Shown here one piece after another: positions 52,350 through 62,150 of a stretch of 64,000 nucleotides of DNA (its first letter is position 1; each line of letters begins with the position of its first letter). Below the pieces are notes generated by a model, which was given only the letters and a program-made list of their open reading frames with translations, ran no database searches and had not been told where the DNA came from. The stretch is from Prevotella sp. (GTDB lineage Bacteria; Bacteroidota; Bacteroidia; Bacteroidales; Muribaculaceae). Position numbers and translations under genes: made by a program. The stretch covers positions 207,498-271,497 of the forward strand of contig JAMPBN010000001.1 in NCBI GenBank assembly GCA_023666665.1. The letters run 5' to 3'.

Positions 52350-53856
52350 CCGCAGAAACTATGCCTCCTGCGTAGCCGGCACCCTCTCCGGCAGGAAACA
52401 AACCCGGCATTGAAACGTGCTGTAGAGTTTCATTATCGCGGGGAATTCTTACAGGAGCCGAAGTCCGGGTTTCACATCCGATTACCGTTGCGGCTTCCGT
52501 AGCGAATCCTCTCTGTTTTCGGCCGAATTCTTCAAAACCCTTGCGCAAACGTGATGATATTTCCTTGGGCAAAAGTCGGTCAACACGTGCCGGATAAATA
52601 CCGGCCGTATAAGCCGTTGAAGGCAAGGATTTTGAATCGCGTGCGGCTATAAAATCCGTCATTCGTTGAGCAGGCGCTTTCTGACTGCCGTCGCCGGCAT
52701 CGAAGAAGCGCTTTTCAATTTGGTACTGAAAAGCCATCATCTTAAGCGGGGAATCGCCCTCAACATCCTCGGGGAGAACTTCTACCACCATTCCTGAATT
52801 TGCCCAGGCAGTTCCTCGCGATGCGGGCGACATACCATTTACGACCAAAAGCCCCGGCTCATTCGTAGCAGGAATAATATACCCGCCGGGACACATACAG
52901 AACGAGTAAACGCCCCGGCCGTCAACTCTTGTCAACATTGAGTATTCAGCGGCGGGGAGATACTTTCCCCTACCCTTTGGCGAATGATACTGCAGTTGGT
53001 CTATAAGATTTTGCGGATGCTCCAGACGAACACCGACTGCTATTCCCTTGGGCTGCAATTCAATGTTACTATCATTCAGTGATTGGTACACATCGCGTGC
53101 GGAATGTCCAGTTGCCAATATCACCGGACCAAGAATCGTTTCTCCGTCAGCGGTCTTAACGCCAACAACCTTGCCATCATTGATGCGCAATTCTGTTACC
53201 TTGGTCTGAAACCGGACTTCGCCTCCGCAAGTTAAAATCGTTTTTCGCATCTCACGGATTACCCCGGGGAGTTTATCCGAGCCGATATGCGGATGAGCGT
53301 CAATCAGAATATTTGGGTCTGCGCCGTGCTTAACGAAGATACTCAACACTTTATCAACAGAGCCGCGCTTTTTGCTGCGGGTATATAGCTTACCGTCGGA
53401 GTATGCACCTGCGCCTCCCTCGCCAAAGCAATAATTGCTTTCGGGGTCAACTTTCCCCTCGCGTGAAATTGCCGCCATATCAACTCGGCGGGAATCCACA
53501 TCTTTGCCCCTTTCAAGCAATATAGGTTTAACTCCGCCTTCTATCAATCTTAATGCGGCAAATAATCCCGCCGGACCGGCACCGACTACGATGGCTTGCG
53601 GCGCATCGTCAGCTAACGCTTTATAGTCAGGAGCCACTATAAATTCTTTGGCATCAATTGCCGGCTCGTCAATTGTTATAAGCAAATCAAGATTGATTAT
53701 AACCTGACGCTGGCGAGCATCTATGCTGCGCTTGCACGGGGTGATACCGGTGATTCTGTTTGCATCGACATTCAGCGCCGTTGAAACGTATGCCTGCAAG
53801 CGCATTGGTTCATATGCAACCTCCGGCGTTACTCTAATCTGTAATTGTTCACGCAT
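52303..53856 (-). CDS. FAD-dependent dehydrogenase (COG2509-type NAD(P)/FAD oxidoreductase)
   Basis: 517 residues from ATG 53856 (MREQLQIRVTPEV); a TTG start at 53868 adds four residues. After an N-terminal ~90-residue domain comes the Rossmann motif IVVGAGPAGLFAALRLIEGG with LLERGKDVDSR, then GEGGAGAYSDGKLYTRSK and a final GEGAGYAGGIVSAAIDG, all typical of this uncharacterised dehydrogenase family. The substrate is unknown. It is the last gene of the dnaN-led run and overlaps MATE by 8 bases and the secreted-protein gene by 47. Confidence 0.9.
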   Translation of the reverse strand: MREQLQIRVTPEVAYEPMRLQAYVSTALNVDANRITGITPCKRSIDARQRQVIINLDLLITIDEPAIDAKEFIVAPDYKALADDAPQAIVVGAGPAGLFAALRLIEGGVKPILLERGKDVDSRRVDMAAISREGKVDPESNYCFGEGGAGAYSDGKLYTRSKKRGSVDKVLSIFVKHGADPNILIDAHPHIGSDKLPGVIREMRKTILTCGGEVRFQTKVTELRINDGKVVGVKTADGETILGPVILATGHSARDVYQSLNDSNIELQPKGIAVGVRLEHPQNLIDQLQYHSPKGRGKYLPAAEYSMLTRVDGRGVYSFCMCPGGYIIPATNEPGLLVVNGMSPASRGTAWANSGMVVEVLPEDVEGDSPLKMMAFQYQIEKRFFDAGDGSQKAPAQRMTDFIAARDSKSLPSTAYTAGIYPARVDRLLPKEISSRLRKGFEEFGRKQRGFATEAATVIGCETRTSAPVRIPRDNETLQHVSMPGLFPAGEGAGYAGGIVSAAIDGDRVAAAVCDLL

Positions 53857-55219
53857 TTTTATCGGCAAATTTTTTGTTCAATTTGCGCTGCACAACTATC
53901 AGCGTAACAATAGTTACAACAAAAGATATTAAATCACTACCCGCCATCGAGGCCCATACGCCATTTAAGCCGAGCATTCTGGGCAGCCACAGTAGCAACG
54001 GCAACAGGAAAAGCATTTGGCGCGTAACGCTAAGAAATATTGACAGCTGCGGCATACCAATGCTTTGAAAAAAGTTTTGTATCACTATTGCCGCACCTAA
54101 AATCGGGAAACACAACACCACGATTCTGAAACCCTCGCGAGAGAGTCGCAGCAAAGTCGCATCGTCGGTAAACAGCATCGTTACCCAGTCAGGGAATATT
54201 TCTGTTATGATAAATCCTAAAAAAGTGATTGCCGTTCCGGCGCAGATTCCCAACCACAGCGTTTTCTTGACGCGTTGCCATTGACCCGCGCCGTAGTTGT
54301 AGCCCAAAATCGGTTGCATACCTTGGGTTACGCCTAAAACAATCATCAGGAAAAGCATTGTCACGCGGTTAATAACACCATAAGCGCCAACTGCCATATT
54401 GCCGTCAGCTCCACCATATTCCAAGAGCGATTTATTAATGAAGACCACGACCACACAAGCGCAGGTATTAATCAGAAACGGCGATAATCCGATTGCATAA
54501 ATCTTCTTAATCAGAGACGGCACAAACCATCGCGCCGAGCGTGAGAAGCGAACATAGCTGCGCTTTGACAGGAAGTGGCTTAACACCCATATTAGAGCTG
54601 CTGTCTGGCCGCAGAGAGTTGCCATGGCGGCTCCGCGTATTCCCCAGCCGAAAACGAAGATAAACAACGGACACAGCATAATATTGACAAACACTGACAG
54701 TAATGCGGAAATCATAGCCTTTTTAGGATAGCCGGTTGCTCGCATAACGTTGTTCAGAGCGATAAAGACGTACGCTACCGGAGTACCTAACAACACAATG
54801 AACATAAAGTCGTGGGCATATGGCAAAGTTTCTGCCGTAGCACCGAATATGGTTAATATTTTGTCAATGAAAAGCAACGACAAACCTCCAAAAATCACCG
54901 AGTGAATCAAACTTAACACCACTACATTATGGAGAACGTTGGTGGCCTTTTTGTCATCTTTCTGTCCAAGAAAAATAGAACTGATGGTAGCGCCGCCAAC
55001 GGCAATTAACATAGCGAAAGCTATTACCAAGTTCATCATCGGGAAAGTAATGGCAAGACCTGTGATAGCCAATGCTCCAACTCCTTGACCAATGAAAATA
55101 GAGTCTACTATGTTGTAAAGTGATGTTACAGTGCTGGCAATTATTGCCGGCAAGGAATATTCCCAAAGCAGACTGCCGATTGAACGAGTTCCGAGTTCTG
55201 CGGGTGATGAATTCTTCAT
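53849..55219 (-). CDS. MATE-family efflux transporter
   Basis: 456 residues with twelve hydrophobic helices in two MatE halves. The first half begins GTRSIGSLLWEYSLPAIIAS and includes IDSIFIGQGVGALAITGLAI; the second includes MQPILGYNYGAGQWQRVKKT, a family hallmark. It should export cationic drugs or metabolites using Na+ or H+. The start overlaps rlmB by four bases (ATGA), so drug efflux is tied in expression to housekeeping genes. Confidence 0.93.
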   Translation of the reverse strand: MKNSSPAELGTRSIGSLLWEYSLPAIIASTVTSLYNIVDSIFIGQGVGALAITGLAITFPMMNLVIAFAMLIAVGGATISSIFLGQKDDKKATNVLHNVVVLSLIHSVIFGGLSLLFIDKILTIFGATAETLPYAHDFMFIVLLGTPVAYVFIALNNVMRATGYPKKAMISALLSVFVNIMLCPLFIFVFGWGIRGAAMATLCGQTAALIWVLSHFLSKRSYVRFSRSARWFVPSLIKKIYAIGLSPFLINTCACVVVVFINKSLLEYGGADGNMAVGAYGVINRVTMLFLMIVLGVTQGMQPILGYNYGAGQWQRVKKTLWLGICAGTAITFLGFIITEIFPDWVTMLFTDDATLLRLSREGFRIVVLCFPILGAAIVIQNFFQSIGMPQLSIFLSVTRQMLFLLPLLLWLPRMLGLNGVWASMAGSDLISFVVTIVTLIVVQRKLNKKFADKNA

Positions 55220-55971
55220 TCTATAGTAATATCAGCATGCAATCGTTGGCGAACAACCTCATACATCATAACTCCGGCAGCAACCGAGACGTTGAGCGAC
55301 CCGATTTTCCCAAACATTGGAATCGCGGCGGAGCAATCAGCGAGCTTCATAACTTCGGGTGAGATGCCAACATCTTCGGCGCCCATAACAAGGGCTATCG
55401 GGTCGGTGTAATCAATAGTTGTATAATTTACTGCGCTTTTTTCACTGACGGCTACAATCTTGTATCCGTTTTCTTTAAGAAACTTGACTGCAAGAGCCGA
55501 AGAACGTTCCCTGCAAACCGGAATATGTAGCAGTGCACCGGCAGAGGTCTTTACAGCATCGCCGCCAACACTCACCGAACCATGTTCGGGAATCACTATT
55601 GCATCAGCGCCTACACACTCGGCAGTGCGGGCAATGGCACCAAAGTTTCTCACATCGGTAATCCCATCCAAAACTATTATGAACGGCAATCTACCCTCCT
55701 CATAAAGTTGAGGAACAAGCATATCAAGCCGATAATATGTCACAGCGCTGAGTATCGCCAGGACACCCTGATGATTCTTGCGCGTGATGCGGTCAATTGT
55801 CTGCTGGGGGACGCGTTTTACCAATACTCGATTTTCTCGTGCAAGTTGAAGCAACGGACCTATCAGATCCCCTTGCAGTTCTTTTTTGACTAAGATTTTA
55901 TCAATATCTCTGCCGGATTCTATGGCCTCAGTAACGGCGCGAATGCCGAAAATATAATCAGTTTTTTCCAT
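55216..55971 (-). CDS. rlmB: 23S rRNA (guanosine-2'-O)-methyltransferase, TrmH/SpoU family
   Basis: 251 residues. Substrate-binding N-domain (DYIFGIRAVTEAIESGRDID) followed by the SPOUT knot: motif 1 LDGITDVRNFGAIARTAEC, motif 2 IALVMGAEDVGISPEVM, motif 3 IPMFGKIGSLNVSVAAGVM. This fits RlmB, which methylates G2251 of 23S rRNA; the exact target is inferred from the family. It overlaps recN by 14 bases and MATE by four. Confidence 0.93.
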   Translation of the reverse strand: MEKTDYIFGIRAVTEAIESGRDIDKILVKKELQGDLIGPLLQLARENRVLVKRVPQQTIDRITRKNHQGVLAILSAVTYYRLDMLVPQLYEEGRLPFIIVLDGITDVRNFGAIARTAECVGADAIVIPEHGSVSVGGDAVKTSAGALLHIPVCRERSSALAVKFLKENGYKIVAVSEKSAVNYTTIDYTDPIALVMGAEDVGISPEVMKLADCSAAIPMFGKIGSLNVSVAAGVMMYEVVRQRLHADITIE

Positions 55972-57628
55972 TTTTTAGTAATGATTTAGCGTTGGCAAGA
56001 GCAGCCTCGTCGATTGACGAACCGGAAAGCATCAAGGCGAGTTCGCCCACGCGCTCGCTATCGTTAAGTCTGCGAATGCGCGTATGGGTTGAATCGGCAT
56101 CATCTTCCTTAAACACCTTGAAATGGATTGTTCCCTTGGCAGCCACTTGTGGCAAATGTGTTATGGTAATAACCTGAAGTTGGTTTGCTATTGAGAGCAT
56201 CATTGCACCCATACGGTTGGCAACGTCGCCGCTCACGCCGGTATCTACCTCATCAAACACGATTGATGGCAATTGCAATCTGCCAACAACAATTGATTTG
56301 ATGCTCAACATCAGGCGCGAAACTTCGCCACCGGAGGCTGAACCTCCAACGGCCTGCGGCTCTTGATTCTTGTTAAACGCGAAGAGAAACTCAACATTAT
56401 CAGTTCCGGTCGGGGTCAACTCTGAAGTTGGCGTGACCGAAATAACACACTGCAGATTGGGCATACCGAGCGGAGACGCCGCCTTAAACAGTTCTTGTGA
56501 AAATTTGCGGGCTGCTGCCTTTCTTTTTTCCGTGAGTTGCGAAGCTGTTTCCGTTGCTTTTGTCTTTGCGGACTTTGCGGCTATGATTAGTTCATCTAAA
56601 GCAACGTCGCCGTCAACTATCAGCTCGAGCTTTCTACGCAAGTCGTCGCGTATGCCAATCAGTTCCTCAACAGAGTTAACCTTAAGACGCTGCTCAAGAG
56701 AATATATTTCGCCTAATCGTTCTTCAATCTGCTCAAGCAATTGTGGGTCGGCATTAAGGTTCGAATCAAAATCCGAGAGCGTTTCAGCAATATCTTGAAT
56801 CTCAACACGCGCCGTTTCCAACCTTTTGGCAAGTTCGGATGCGCCTTCGAGCACCTCGGCGAGTTCCTCGGTAGCATCAACCGCGCCGCTCAGATTATCG
56901 AGCGCAGAACTTTCGCCCGAAGTCAATAACGACAGTGCATCGGTGAGCGTTTGCTTAATCTGCGTCATATTCGCTTGAAGTTCACGCTCGCTCTCAAGCT
57001 CTTCCTGTTCGCCGGCAACGAGCTGAGCCTCCTCAAGCTGCGCCAGCCTGAAGCGGATAAATTCCTCGTCTGTTCGATTTTGCTCAATGGTTTTTCGGGC
57101 AGCAGCAAGAGCGTTTTCTGCCTTTCTCCACTGGGCATATTCTTGATGATATTGCTCCAAAAGCTTGGATGCGCCTGAAATGCTGTCGATTATCTGCAGC
57201 TGATATTCAGGTTTGGCGAGCAATTGATTCTGGTTTTGGGAGTGAATATCAATCAGTTGACTACCAAGTTCTGCCAATACAGCAATATTTACGGGAGTGT
57301 CGTTAATAAAAGCTCTGGAGCGACCTCCGGGAAGAATTTCCCTGCGTATTATACAGACAGAATTATACCAATCCAAATCATTTGCTTCTGCCCACAACTT
57401 GAGATTGTCGCGACCCTCTATCTTAAATTCTGCTTCAACAATTGATTTTCGATCGGGCACGCGGATCGCTTTAGTGGCAGCACGTTCACCCAACAGCAGT
57501 GAAAGAGCTCCTAGAATTATGGATTTACCGGCACCGGTTTCGCCGGTAATAATGTTAAGTCCTGACGTAAATTCAATGTCAAGACTGTCTATGAGTGCGT
57601 AGTTTTCTATGTGTAGCCGACTTATCAT
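55958..57628 (-). CDS. recN: DNA repair protein RecN
   Basis: 556 residues. An SMC-like ATPase acting in double-strand break repair. Walker A GETGAGKSI (~29-37), a central coiled coil (~160-360), signature GGSASGGEVSRLMLSIK, and Walker B IVFDEVDTGVSGDVANRMG, then VITITHLPQVAAKG. It overlaps porD by four bases upstream and rlmB by 14 downstream. No SOS box is seen, since it lies mid-operon. Confidence 0.96.
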   Translation of the reverse strand: MISRLHIENYALIDSLDIEFTSGLNIITGETGAGKSIILGALSLLLGERAATKAIRVPDRKSIVEAEFKIEGRDNLKLWAEANDLDWYNSVCIIRREILPGGRSRAFINDTPVNIAVLAELGSQLIDIHSQNQNQLLAKPEYQLQIIDSISGASKLLEQYHQEYAQWRKAENALAAARKTIEQNRTDEEFIRFRLAQLEEAQLVAGEQEELESERELQANMTQIKQTLTDALSLLTSGESSALDNLSGAVDATEELAEVLEGASELAKRLETARVEIQDIAETLSDFDSNLNADPQLLEQIEERLGEIYSLEQRLKVNSVEELIGIRDDLRRKLELIVDGDVALDELIIAAKSAKTKATETASQLTEKRKAAARKFSQELFKAASPLGMPNLQCVISVTPTSELTPTGTDNVEFLFAFNKNQEPQAVGGSASGGEVSRLMLSIKSIVVGRLQLPSIVFDEVDTGVSGDVANRMGAMMLSIANQLQVITITHLPQVAAKGTIHFKVFKEDDADSTHTRIRRLNDSERVGELALMLSGSSIDEAALANAKSLLKNGKN

Positions 57629-58530
57629 TTTTGCGGACCACGTTTAATTTCATTCAATCGTTTGTTTTCTGTAGGCCATAGCGGATAAAGCGTTTCATAT
57701 ACTCGTTCGCGCTCAGTTTGTTGAGCCTTGGAATATACGTTTACCAACTCATCGAGCTTGGCATCTCGAGTCATACTCAAACCGACAGACATCGGCGACA
57801 CGTCATACACGGCTTTAAGAATATCGAGCGTCTCTGTAATGTTTGCCCTGCCCTTGTCCGGGCTTTGAGCCATTTCATCGAGTCCGGTGCGGTGGTAGCG
57901 ATACGTAAAGTCGCGCATCTGCTCAGTTTGCGGAGAGGTAAATGCGTCAAGTATGGCAGAGCGGTTTTTATTGTCTTCAAATGCTTTCCAACCGACTTCG
58001 CCACTTGATTGCGCATCTTGAACAATCAGTTTCAACCTTTCCCAAAATTGGTCGCCACCTTTTGGCGCAAAACTGTCAAAGTCCATTGCAAGAAAGAGAT
58101 ACGCGTAAAAGTTCAACACTTGCGTCAATTGATTTTCCATTCCAGAGAGGTTGAAGTTAAGCGGTTCTCCCTCCGTATAACTGAAATCTATCTTTGAATC
58201 AAGAAAATTGACTACTGTAGTTGTGTAGTTGCTATTGTAAACTGGACGTGACGATTGCACCTGCAGTGTCCCCTTCACCATATTATCCTCATACTCGCTG
58301 ACCGTCAGCAACATTCTGCAATCAATCTTCTCATTGGCTGCTATCTGGGCCTCGGAAAATTTATTGCTGTTCATATACTCGGAAATTGCATCTTTAAGGG
58401 TTTCAAACACAGAGTTTGAAACATTTTGCAGCTTCTGGGTATTGATTTCCACCTGGCAGTTGAGTTCTTGCGCCGTCAGGTTACTAACGGAAAAAAATAG
58501 AGAGAATAATATGAGGAGGAATTTGTTCAT
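57625..58530 (-). CDS. porD: Type IX secretion protein PorD (DUF4835)
   Basis: 301 residues. The signal peptide ends at NLTAQ. The body shows the DUF4835 pattern: ELNCQVEINTQKLQN (~21-35), VFETLKDAISEYMN, TLQVQSSRPVYNSNYTTTVV, FNLSGMENQLTQVLNFYAYL and DFDSFAPKGGDQFWE. In Porphyromonas gingivalis PorD is a periplasmic component needed for type IX secretion. Overlaps of four bases on each side couple it to coaBC and recN. Confidence 0.9.
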   Translation of the reverse strand: MNKFLLILFSLFFSVSNLTAQELNCQVEINTQKLQNVSNSVFETLKDAISEYMNSNKFSEAQIAANEKIDCRMLLTVSEYEDNMVKGTLQVQSSRPVYNSNYTTTVVNFLDSKIDFSYTEGEPLNFNLSGMENQLTQVLNFYAYLFLAMDFDSFAPKGGDQFWERLKLIVQDAQSSGEVGWKAFEDNKNRSAILDAFTSPQTEQMRDFTYRYHRTGLDEMAQSPDKGRANITETLDILKAVYDVSPMSVGLSMTRDAKLDELVNVYSKAQQTERERVYETLYPLWPTENKRLNEIKRGPQK

Positions 58531-59732
58531 TTAAGAAGAGAGAAAATGTAGTTAGCAATATCGTTGGCAACTTCGCTTTTCTGCTTCAGCGGATATGCCG
58601 TTTCATCTCCGGCCGCAGATATTATGGTAATCTTGTTGGTGTCAACGCCAAATCCTGCGCCTTGGTCTTTAAGCGAGTTGAGAACAATGGCATCAAGATT
58701 TTTTCGGCGGAGTTTTGCAGCAGCGTGCTCAAATTCGTTGTCGGTTTCGAGAGCAAAACCTATAAGCAGTTGGTTCTCACGCTTTGATGCGCCAAGCTTC
58801 GCAGTAATGTCGGGATTTTTGACGAGTTTGATTTCAGGAATTTCAGATTCTTCGCGTTTCAGCTTTTTATCGACCACATTTGCGGGGCGGTAATCAGCTA
58901 CCGCGGCAGACATTACGGCAATATCTGCAGTTTGCCAGCAGGATTCGCAGGCTGACAACATTTCAACCGCCGATTCTACCTTAATAACATTCACCGACTT
59001 TTCGGCTGGCTTCAAATCTCCAACCGGACCGCTCACAAGAGTGACTTCGGCTCCTTGTCTTGCAAATTCATCTGCAATAGCATATCCCATTTTACCCGAT
59101 GAAAAATTGCCGATAAATCTTACAGGATCGATTCGCTCATATGTTGGACCGGCAGTAACGAGAATCTCTTTATCTTTGAATAGCTGTTTGTTAGCAAAGA
59201 ATTGTTCAAGCGTTTCTACAATCTTTTCAGGATCTTCCATTCGGCCTTTACCTACGAGATGACTGGCAAGTTCTCCGCTCGTTGGCTCTATAATATGATT
59301 GCCATATGAACGCAGCAGGTTGAGGTTTGCCGTGGTAGATGGGTGTGCCATCATATCCAGGTCCATTGCCGGAGCAACAAACACCGGCGCTTTGGCTGAA
59401 AGATAGGTGGTCACCAGCATATTGTCGGCAACGCCATGTGCCATCTTTCCTATGGTACAGGCAGTTGCTGGTGCTACTACCATTACATCGGCCCAAAGTC
59501 CGAGGTCAACGTGGCTATGCCATTCTCCGGTATTAGCCGTAAAGAACTCCGTAATAACCGGTTTGCCGGTTAGGGTTGACATAGTTAACGGAGCAATAAA
59601 CTCTCGGGCCGAAGGAGTCATAACAACCTGAACCTCCGCGCCGGCCTTAACAAGCAGTCGGGCGAGCACTGCCGACTTATATGCCGCTATGCCGCCCGTT
59701 ATGCCGAGTACTATATGTTTGCCCTGTAGCAT
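58527..59732 (-). CDS. coaBC: Bifunctional phosphopantothenoylcysteine decarboxylase/phosphopantothenate-cysteine ligase
   Basis: 401 residues from ATG 59732 ([19 protein letters not shown]), which abuts the exonuclease stop as TAATG; the frame is open further upstream but inside that gene. The flavodoxin-like CoaC half (~1-180) has the active-site His in WHSHVDLG and the PASANT-like VVAPATACT. The CoaB half has [18 protein letters not shown] and [18 protein letters not shown]. It supplies 4'-phosphopantetheine for coenzyme A, with coaE in the same window. It overlaps porD by four bases. Confidence 0.95.
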   Translation of the reverse strand: MLQGKHIVLGITGGIAAYKSAVLARLLVKAGAEVQVVMTPSAREFIAPLTMSTLTGKPVITEFFTANTGEWHSHVDLGLWADVMVVAPATACTIGKMAHGVADNMLVTTYLSAKAPVFVAPAMDLDMMAHPSTTANLNLLRSYGNHIIEPTSGELASHLVGKGRMEDPEKIVETLEQFFANKQLFKDKEILVTAGPTYERIDPVRFIGNFSSGKMGYAIADEFARQGAEVTLVSGPVGDLKPAEKSVNVIKVESAVEMLSACESCWQTADIAVMSAAVADYRPANVVDKKLKREESEIPEIKLVKNPDITAKLGASKRENQLLIGFALETDNEFEHAAAKLRRKNLDAIVLNSLKDQGAGFGVDTNKITIISAAGDETAYPLKQKSEVANDIANYIFSLLK

Positions 59733-60508
59733 TATTTTTGATTTTGACGAAAACGGGTATATAGTCGCAACACCACACGCTTTGTATCGGCCGAAAAATC
59801 GCTCTGCTGCATCCACGAACAGTAATTCGGGTCAGTAGAGAAAACTTCTTCAACGGTTTTACCCTTATGCTTGCCAAAGTTAAACACTTCCCTACCCTTG
59901 TCGTCATAAACAATGCGCCCGGCCAAGTCGACTCCTCGTTTCTGGGTTGAAAAATTAGCCAGGAAATCCATATCATTTTGCAACTCAGGGTAGCGTTCCA
60001 GCTGCGCTTTGAGCACTTCGTAGGTGGCGCGGGTGTCGGCATTGGCGCTGTGTGCTTCAGTCAAATCTTTGCCGCAATAGAACTTATATGCAGCAATGAG
60101 GGTGCGCTGCTCCATTTTGTGGAAAATGGTCTGCACATCAATCAAGCGGCAACGTCCGGGGTCAAAGTCATCAACGCCGGCACGGATAAACTCTTCCTGC
60201 AAAAGCGGCAAATCAAACTTATTGGAATTGAAGCCGCCTATATCGCAGCCCTGGAACGTGCGAGCCAATTCGCGGGCAATGTCCTTAAACTGACGCTCGT
60301 TGGCTACGTCCTCGTTCGTGATATGGTGTATTGCAGTTGCTTCCGCAGGGATTGGACGACCGGGATTCACGCGAATGGTTTTAGATTCTTCCGAGCCGTT
60401 GGGAAACACCTTGATATAAGATATTTCAACAATGCGGTCTTCTTGAAAGTTAACGCCCGTGGTTTCGAGGTCAAAAAATATTATGGGCTTGGTTAGATGC
60501 AGTTCCAT
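59732..60508 (-). CDS. DnaQ-like 3'-5' exonuclease with C-terminal DUF3820-like domain
   Basis: 258 residues. The DEDD exonuclease domain (~8-175) has [20 protein letters not shown] (Asp13, Glu15), [15 protein letters not shown] and the late [16 protein letters not shown] with the closing His/Asp. The C-terminal ~60 residues ([24 protein letters not shown]) match the small DUF3820 domain often attached to such nucleases. One-base overlaps join it to dnaN and coaBC. It could be a proofreading epsilon-like subunit or a repair/RNA-trimming nuclease; its place beside the clamp gene favours replication or repair. Confidence 0.92.
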   Translation of the reverse strand: MELHLTKPIIFFDLETTGVNFQEDRIVEISYIKVFPNGSEESKTIRVNPGRPIPAEATAIHHITNEDVANERQFKDIARELARTFQGCDIGGFNSNKFDLPLLQEEFIRAGVDDFDPGRCRLIDVQTIFHKMEQRTLIAAYKFYCGKDLTEAHSANADTRATYEVLKAQLERYPELQNDMDFLANFSTQKRGVDLAGRIVYDDKGREVFNFGKHKGKTVEEVFSTDPNYCSWMQQSDFSADTKRVVLRLYTRFRQNQK

Positions 60509-61641
60509 TAGAATTCGGTAACGTTCATGGGCATTAGAATCATCAGCACATCGGAGTGTTCGCCTTGTTCGGAGGGGCGGAATACGCCGGGACGCGACGG
60601 ATCGCTGAGGCTCACCACCACTTCGGTGGTCGTGATTGTTGAGAAGATTTCCATCACATAGGGTGCGGAAAATCCGATAACCATTTCATCCTTATCGAAA
60701 TCGCAGGCAACGTTTTCAACTGCTCTTGTGCAGTATGCGTTATCCACGGCTTTGACAGTTACCTGAGTGGGTGTAATACGCAGTTTGACCTGATTCTGAC
60801 CCTGGTCGCCAAACACACTGACGCGGCGCAGAGCGCTGAGGAATGATTCGCGATCAACTGTCATAGTGTAAGAATTGTTTTCAGGCACGACGCGGTTGTA
60901 GTTGGGATAAACGCCCTTGAGGAGTTGGCAAGAGAAAGTAATCTCGTCTGTTTCAATCAAGGCGCGTTTGCCGTCAATGCTAACTTTTACGTCCGCATCT
61001 TTGGGGAGCACGTTTTTCAGCACCTGAGCCGGTTTTGTCGGCATAATGCAGGAGGTCGTCACCCCGGGAGCCGACAGAGTGTTGCGATAGCGCACGAGCT
61101 TGCGGGTGTCGGTGGCAACAAAAGTGATGCCGTCTTCCATAACGTCCCAGTAAATACCCATCATTTGAGGGCGAAGGGTATCGTTGCCAACTGCAAATAT
61201 CGTATTGTCAATGCCTTGCACAATCTGAGCGGAAGAAACCGTGAAATTTACTGCATCGGCATCGGTGGCAACCTGAGGGGTCGGATACTCATCGCCAACA
61301 AGACCAATGAAGTCAAACTTGCCGGCACCGCCGTTGTATGTCACTTGGATAGCAAGAGATTCATCGTCAATTTCAAATGTAATACCGATGTCGGGCATAG
61401 ATTTGAGCAGGTCGGTCAGACGTCGGGCATCAACGCAGAATTTGCCTTCGCCCTCGGCCTCCATTACGGGAATACGGGCTGAAAGAGTGTTTTCTATGTC
61501 GCTTGCCGTTATAGTCAGTACGCTGTCTTTTAACTCGAGAAGAAAGTTGTTCAAAATCGGCATAGGATTTTTGGAGTTAATCACCTTACTTACAGCCGAT
61601 GCCGAACCATACAGCACCTTGCTCTCTACATTGAATTTCAT
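60508..61641 (-). CDS. dnaN: DNA polymerase III beta subunit (sliding clamp)
   Basis: 377 residues in three repeated clamp domains. It starts MKFNVESKVLYGSASAVSKV with PILNNFLLELKDSVLTITAS, contains the middle FAVGNDTLRPQMMGIYWDV and TRKLVRY, and ends LMPMNVTEF, the usual clamp end forming the peptide pocket. It leads an eight-gene overlapping run down to the FAD dehydrogenase. A consensus promoter lies 45 bases upstream. Confidence 0.96.
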   Translation of the reverse strand: MKFNVESKVLYGSASAVSKVINSKNPMPILNNFLLELKDSVLTITASDIENTLSARIPVMEAEGEGKFCVDARRLTDLLKSMPDIGITFEIDDESLAIQVTYNGGAGKFDFIGLVGDEYPTPQVATDADAVNFTVSSAQIVQGIDNTIFAVGNDTLRPQMMGIYWDVMEDGITFVATDTRKLVRYRNTLSAPGVTTSCIMPTKPAQVLKNVLPKDADVKVSIDGKRALIETDEITFSCQLLKGVYPNYNRVVPENNSYTMTVDRESFLSALRRVSVFGDQGQNQVKLRITPTQVTVKAVDNAYCTRAVENVACDFDKDEMVIGFSAPYVMEIFSTITTTEVVVSLSDPSRPGVFRPSEQGEHSDVLMILMPMNVTEF

Positions 61642-61686
61642 AATTGCTACAGTATGTTAGATGTTTTTTTTGCGAATTAAACCAAG

Positions 61687-61718
61687 CAAAGGTACAAAAA
61701 ATCCCCGACCTAAACAAA
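61687..61718 (-). promoter_or_regulatory. Promoter of the dnaN operon
   Basis: Minus strand: TTTG (61715-61718), 20-base spacer, TACCTTTG (61687-61694). The start codon is 45 bases further, leaving a leader of about 40 bases. Confidence 0.8.
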
Positions 61719-61726
61719 AAAAGATT

Positions 61727-62080
61727 TCACTTGCTGCTGAATCGCGACAATTTATCAGCCAGTTTGTCGCGAAGTGTGAGCGGCTTAATATGAACCGAAG
61801 CTTCGTGAGTCGTCTTGTTGAAAAAGATGATGCTCGAGTGCATAACTATTGCAAGCAATCCGCCCAGATCCGCTACGCCGTGTATGTTGTTCAGGCGAAT
61901 CATCCTGAATGGTGAGACGGCATCCATCTCCGAGAAAATTATGCAATCGTCATCTATCTCAACGCCTTGCTCATCAACGATATAGTCCGCAAGCAGATAC
62001 AACCCTCTTTCATCGAGAGTTTCCGGCTTCCGACGATAAGTTTTGTAGAGTGATTCTATTAGTTTTTTGTCAGCTTTCAT
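61727..62080 (-). CDS. Hypothetical small protein upstream of dnaN
   Basis: 117 residues, no signal peptide or membrane helix. It begins MKADKKLIESLYKTYRRKP, continues YLLADYIVDEQGVEID and SPFRMIRLNNIHGVADLGG, and ends basic (TLRDKLADKLSRFSSK). Codon use and the ATG start suit a real gene, and no overlapping frame is better. The beta-rich middle might be a PH-like or NTF2-like fold, but I cannot name a family. It ends 85 bases before dnaN, with the dnaN promoter in that gap, so the two are not necessarily co-regulated. It is divergent from dnaX. Confidence 0.7.
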   Translation of the reverse strand: MKADKKLIESLYKTYRRKPETLDERGLYLLADYIVDEQGVEIDDDCIIFSEMDAVSPFRMIRLNNIHGVADLGGLLAIVMHSSIIFFNKTTHEASVHIKPLTLRDKLADKLSRFSSK

Positions 62081-62111
62081 TCATCCTAATAACGCCCAAA
62101 ACATAGGAAGT

Positions 62112-62143
62112 ATTGCATAATCGGCGATTTTTTCGTAACTTTG
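62112..62143 (+). promoter_or_regulatory. Promoter of dnaX
   Basis: A near-match ATTG -33 (62112-62115), 20-base spacer, TAACTTTG (62136-62143). The dnaX ATG is seven bases downstream, predicting a leaderless or near-leaderless mRNA. Confidence 0.7.
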
Positions 62144-62150
62144 CGCTTAT

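Noticed and set aside
61661..61915. 84-codon plus-strand frame opposite the small gene upstream of dnaN
   Set aside because: It begins inside the dnaN promoter region, is composed of basic low-information sequence, and the minus-strand frame is longer with a better start.
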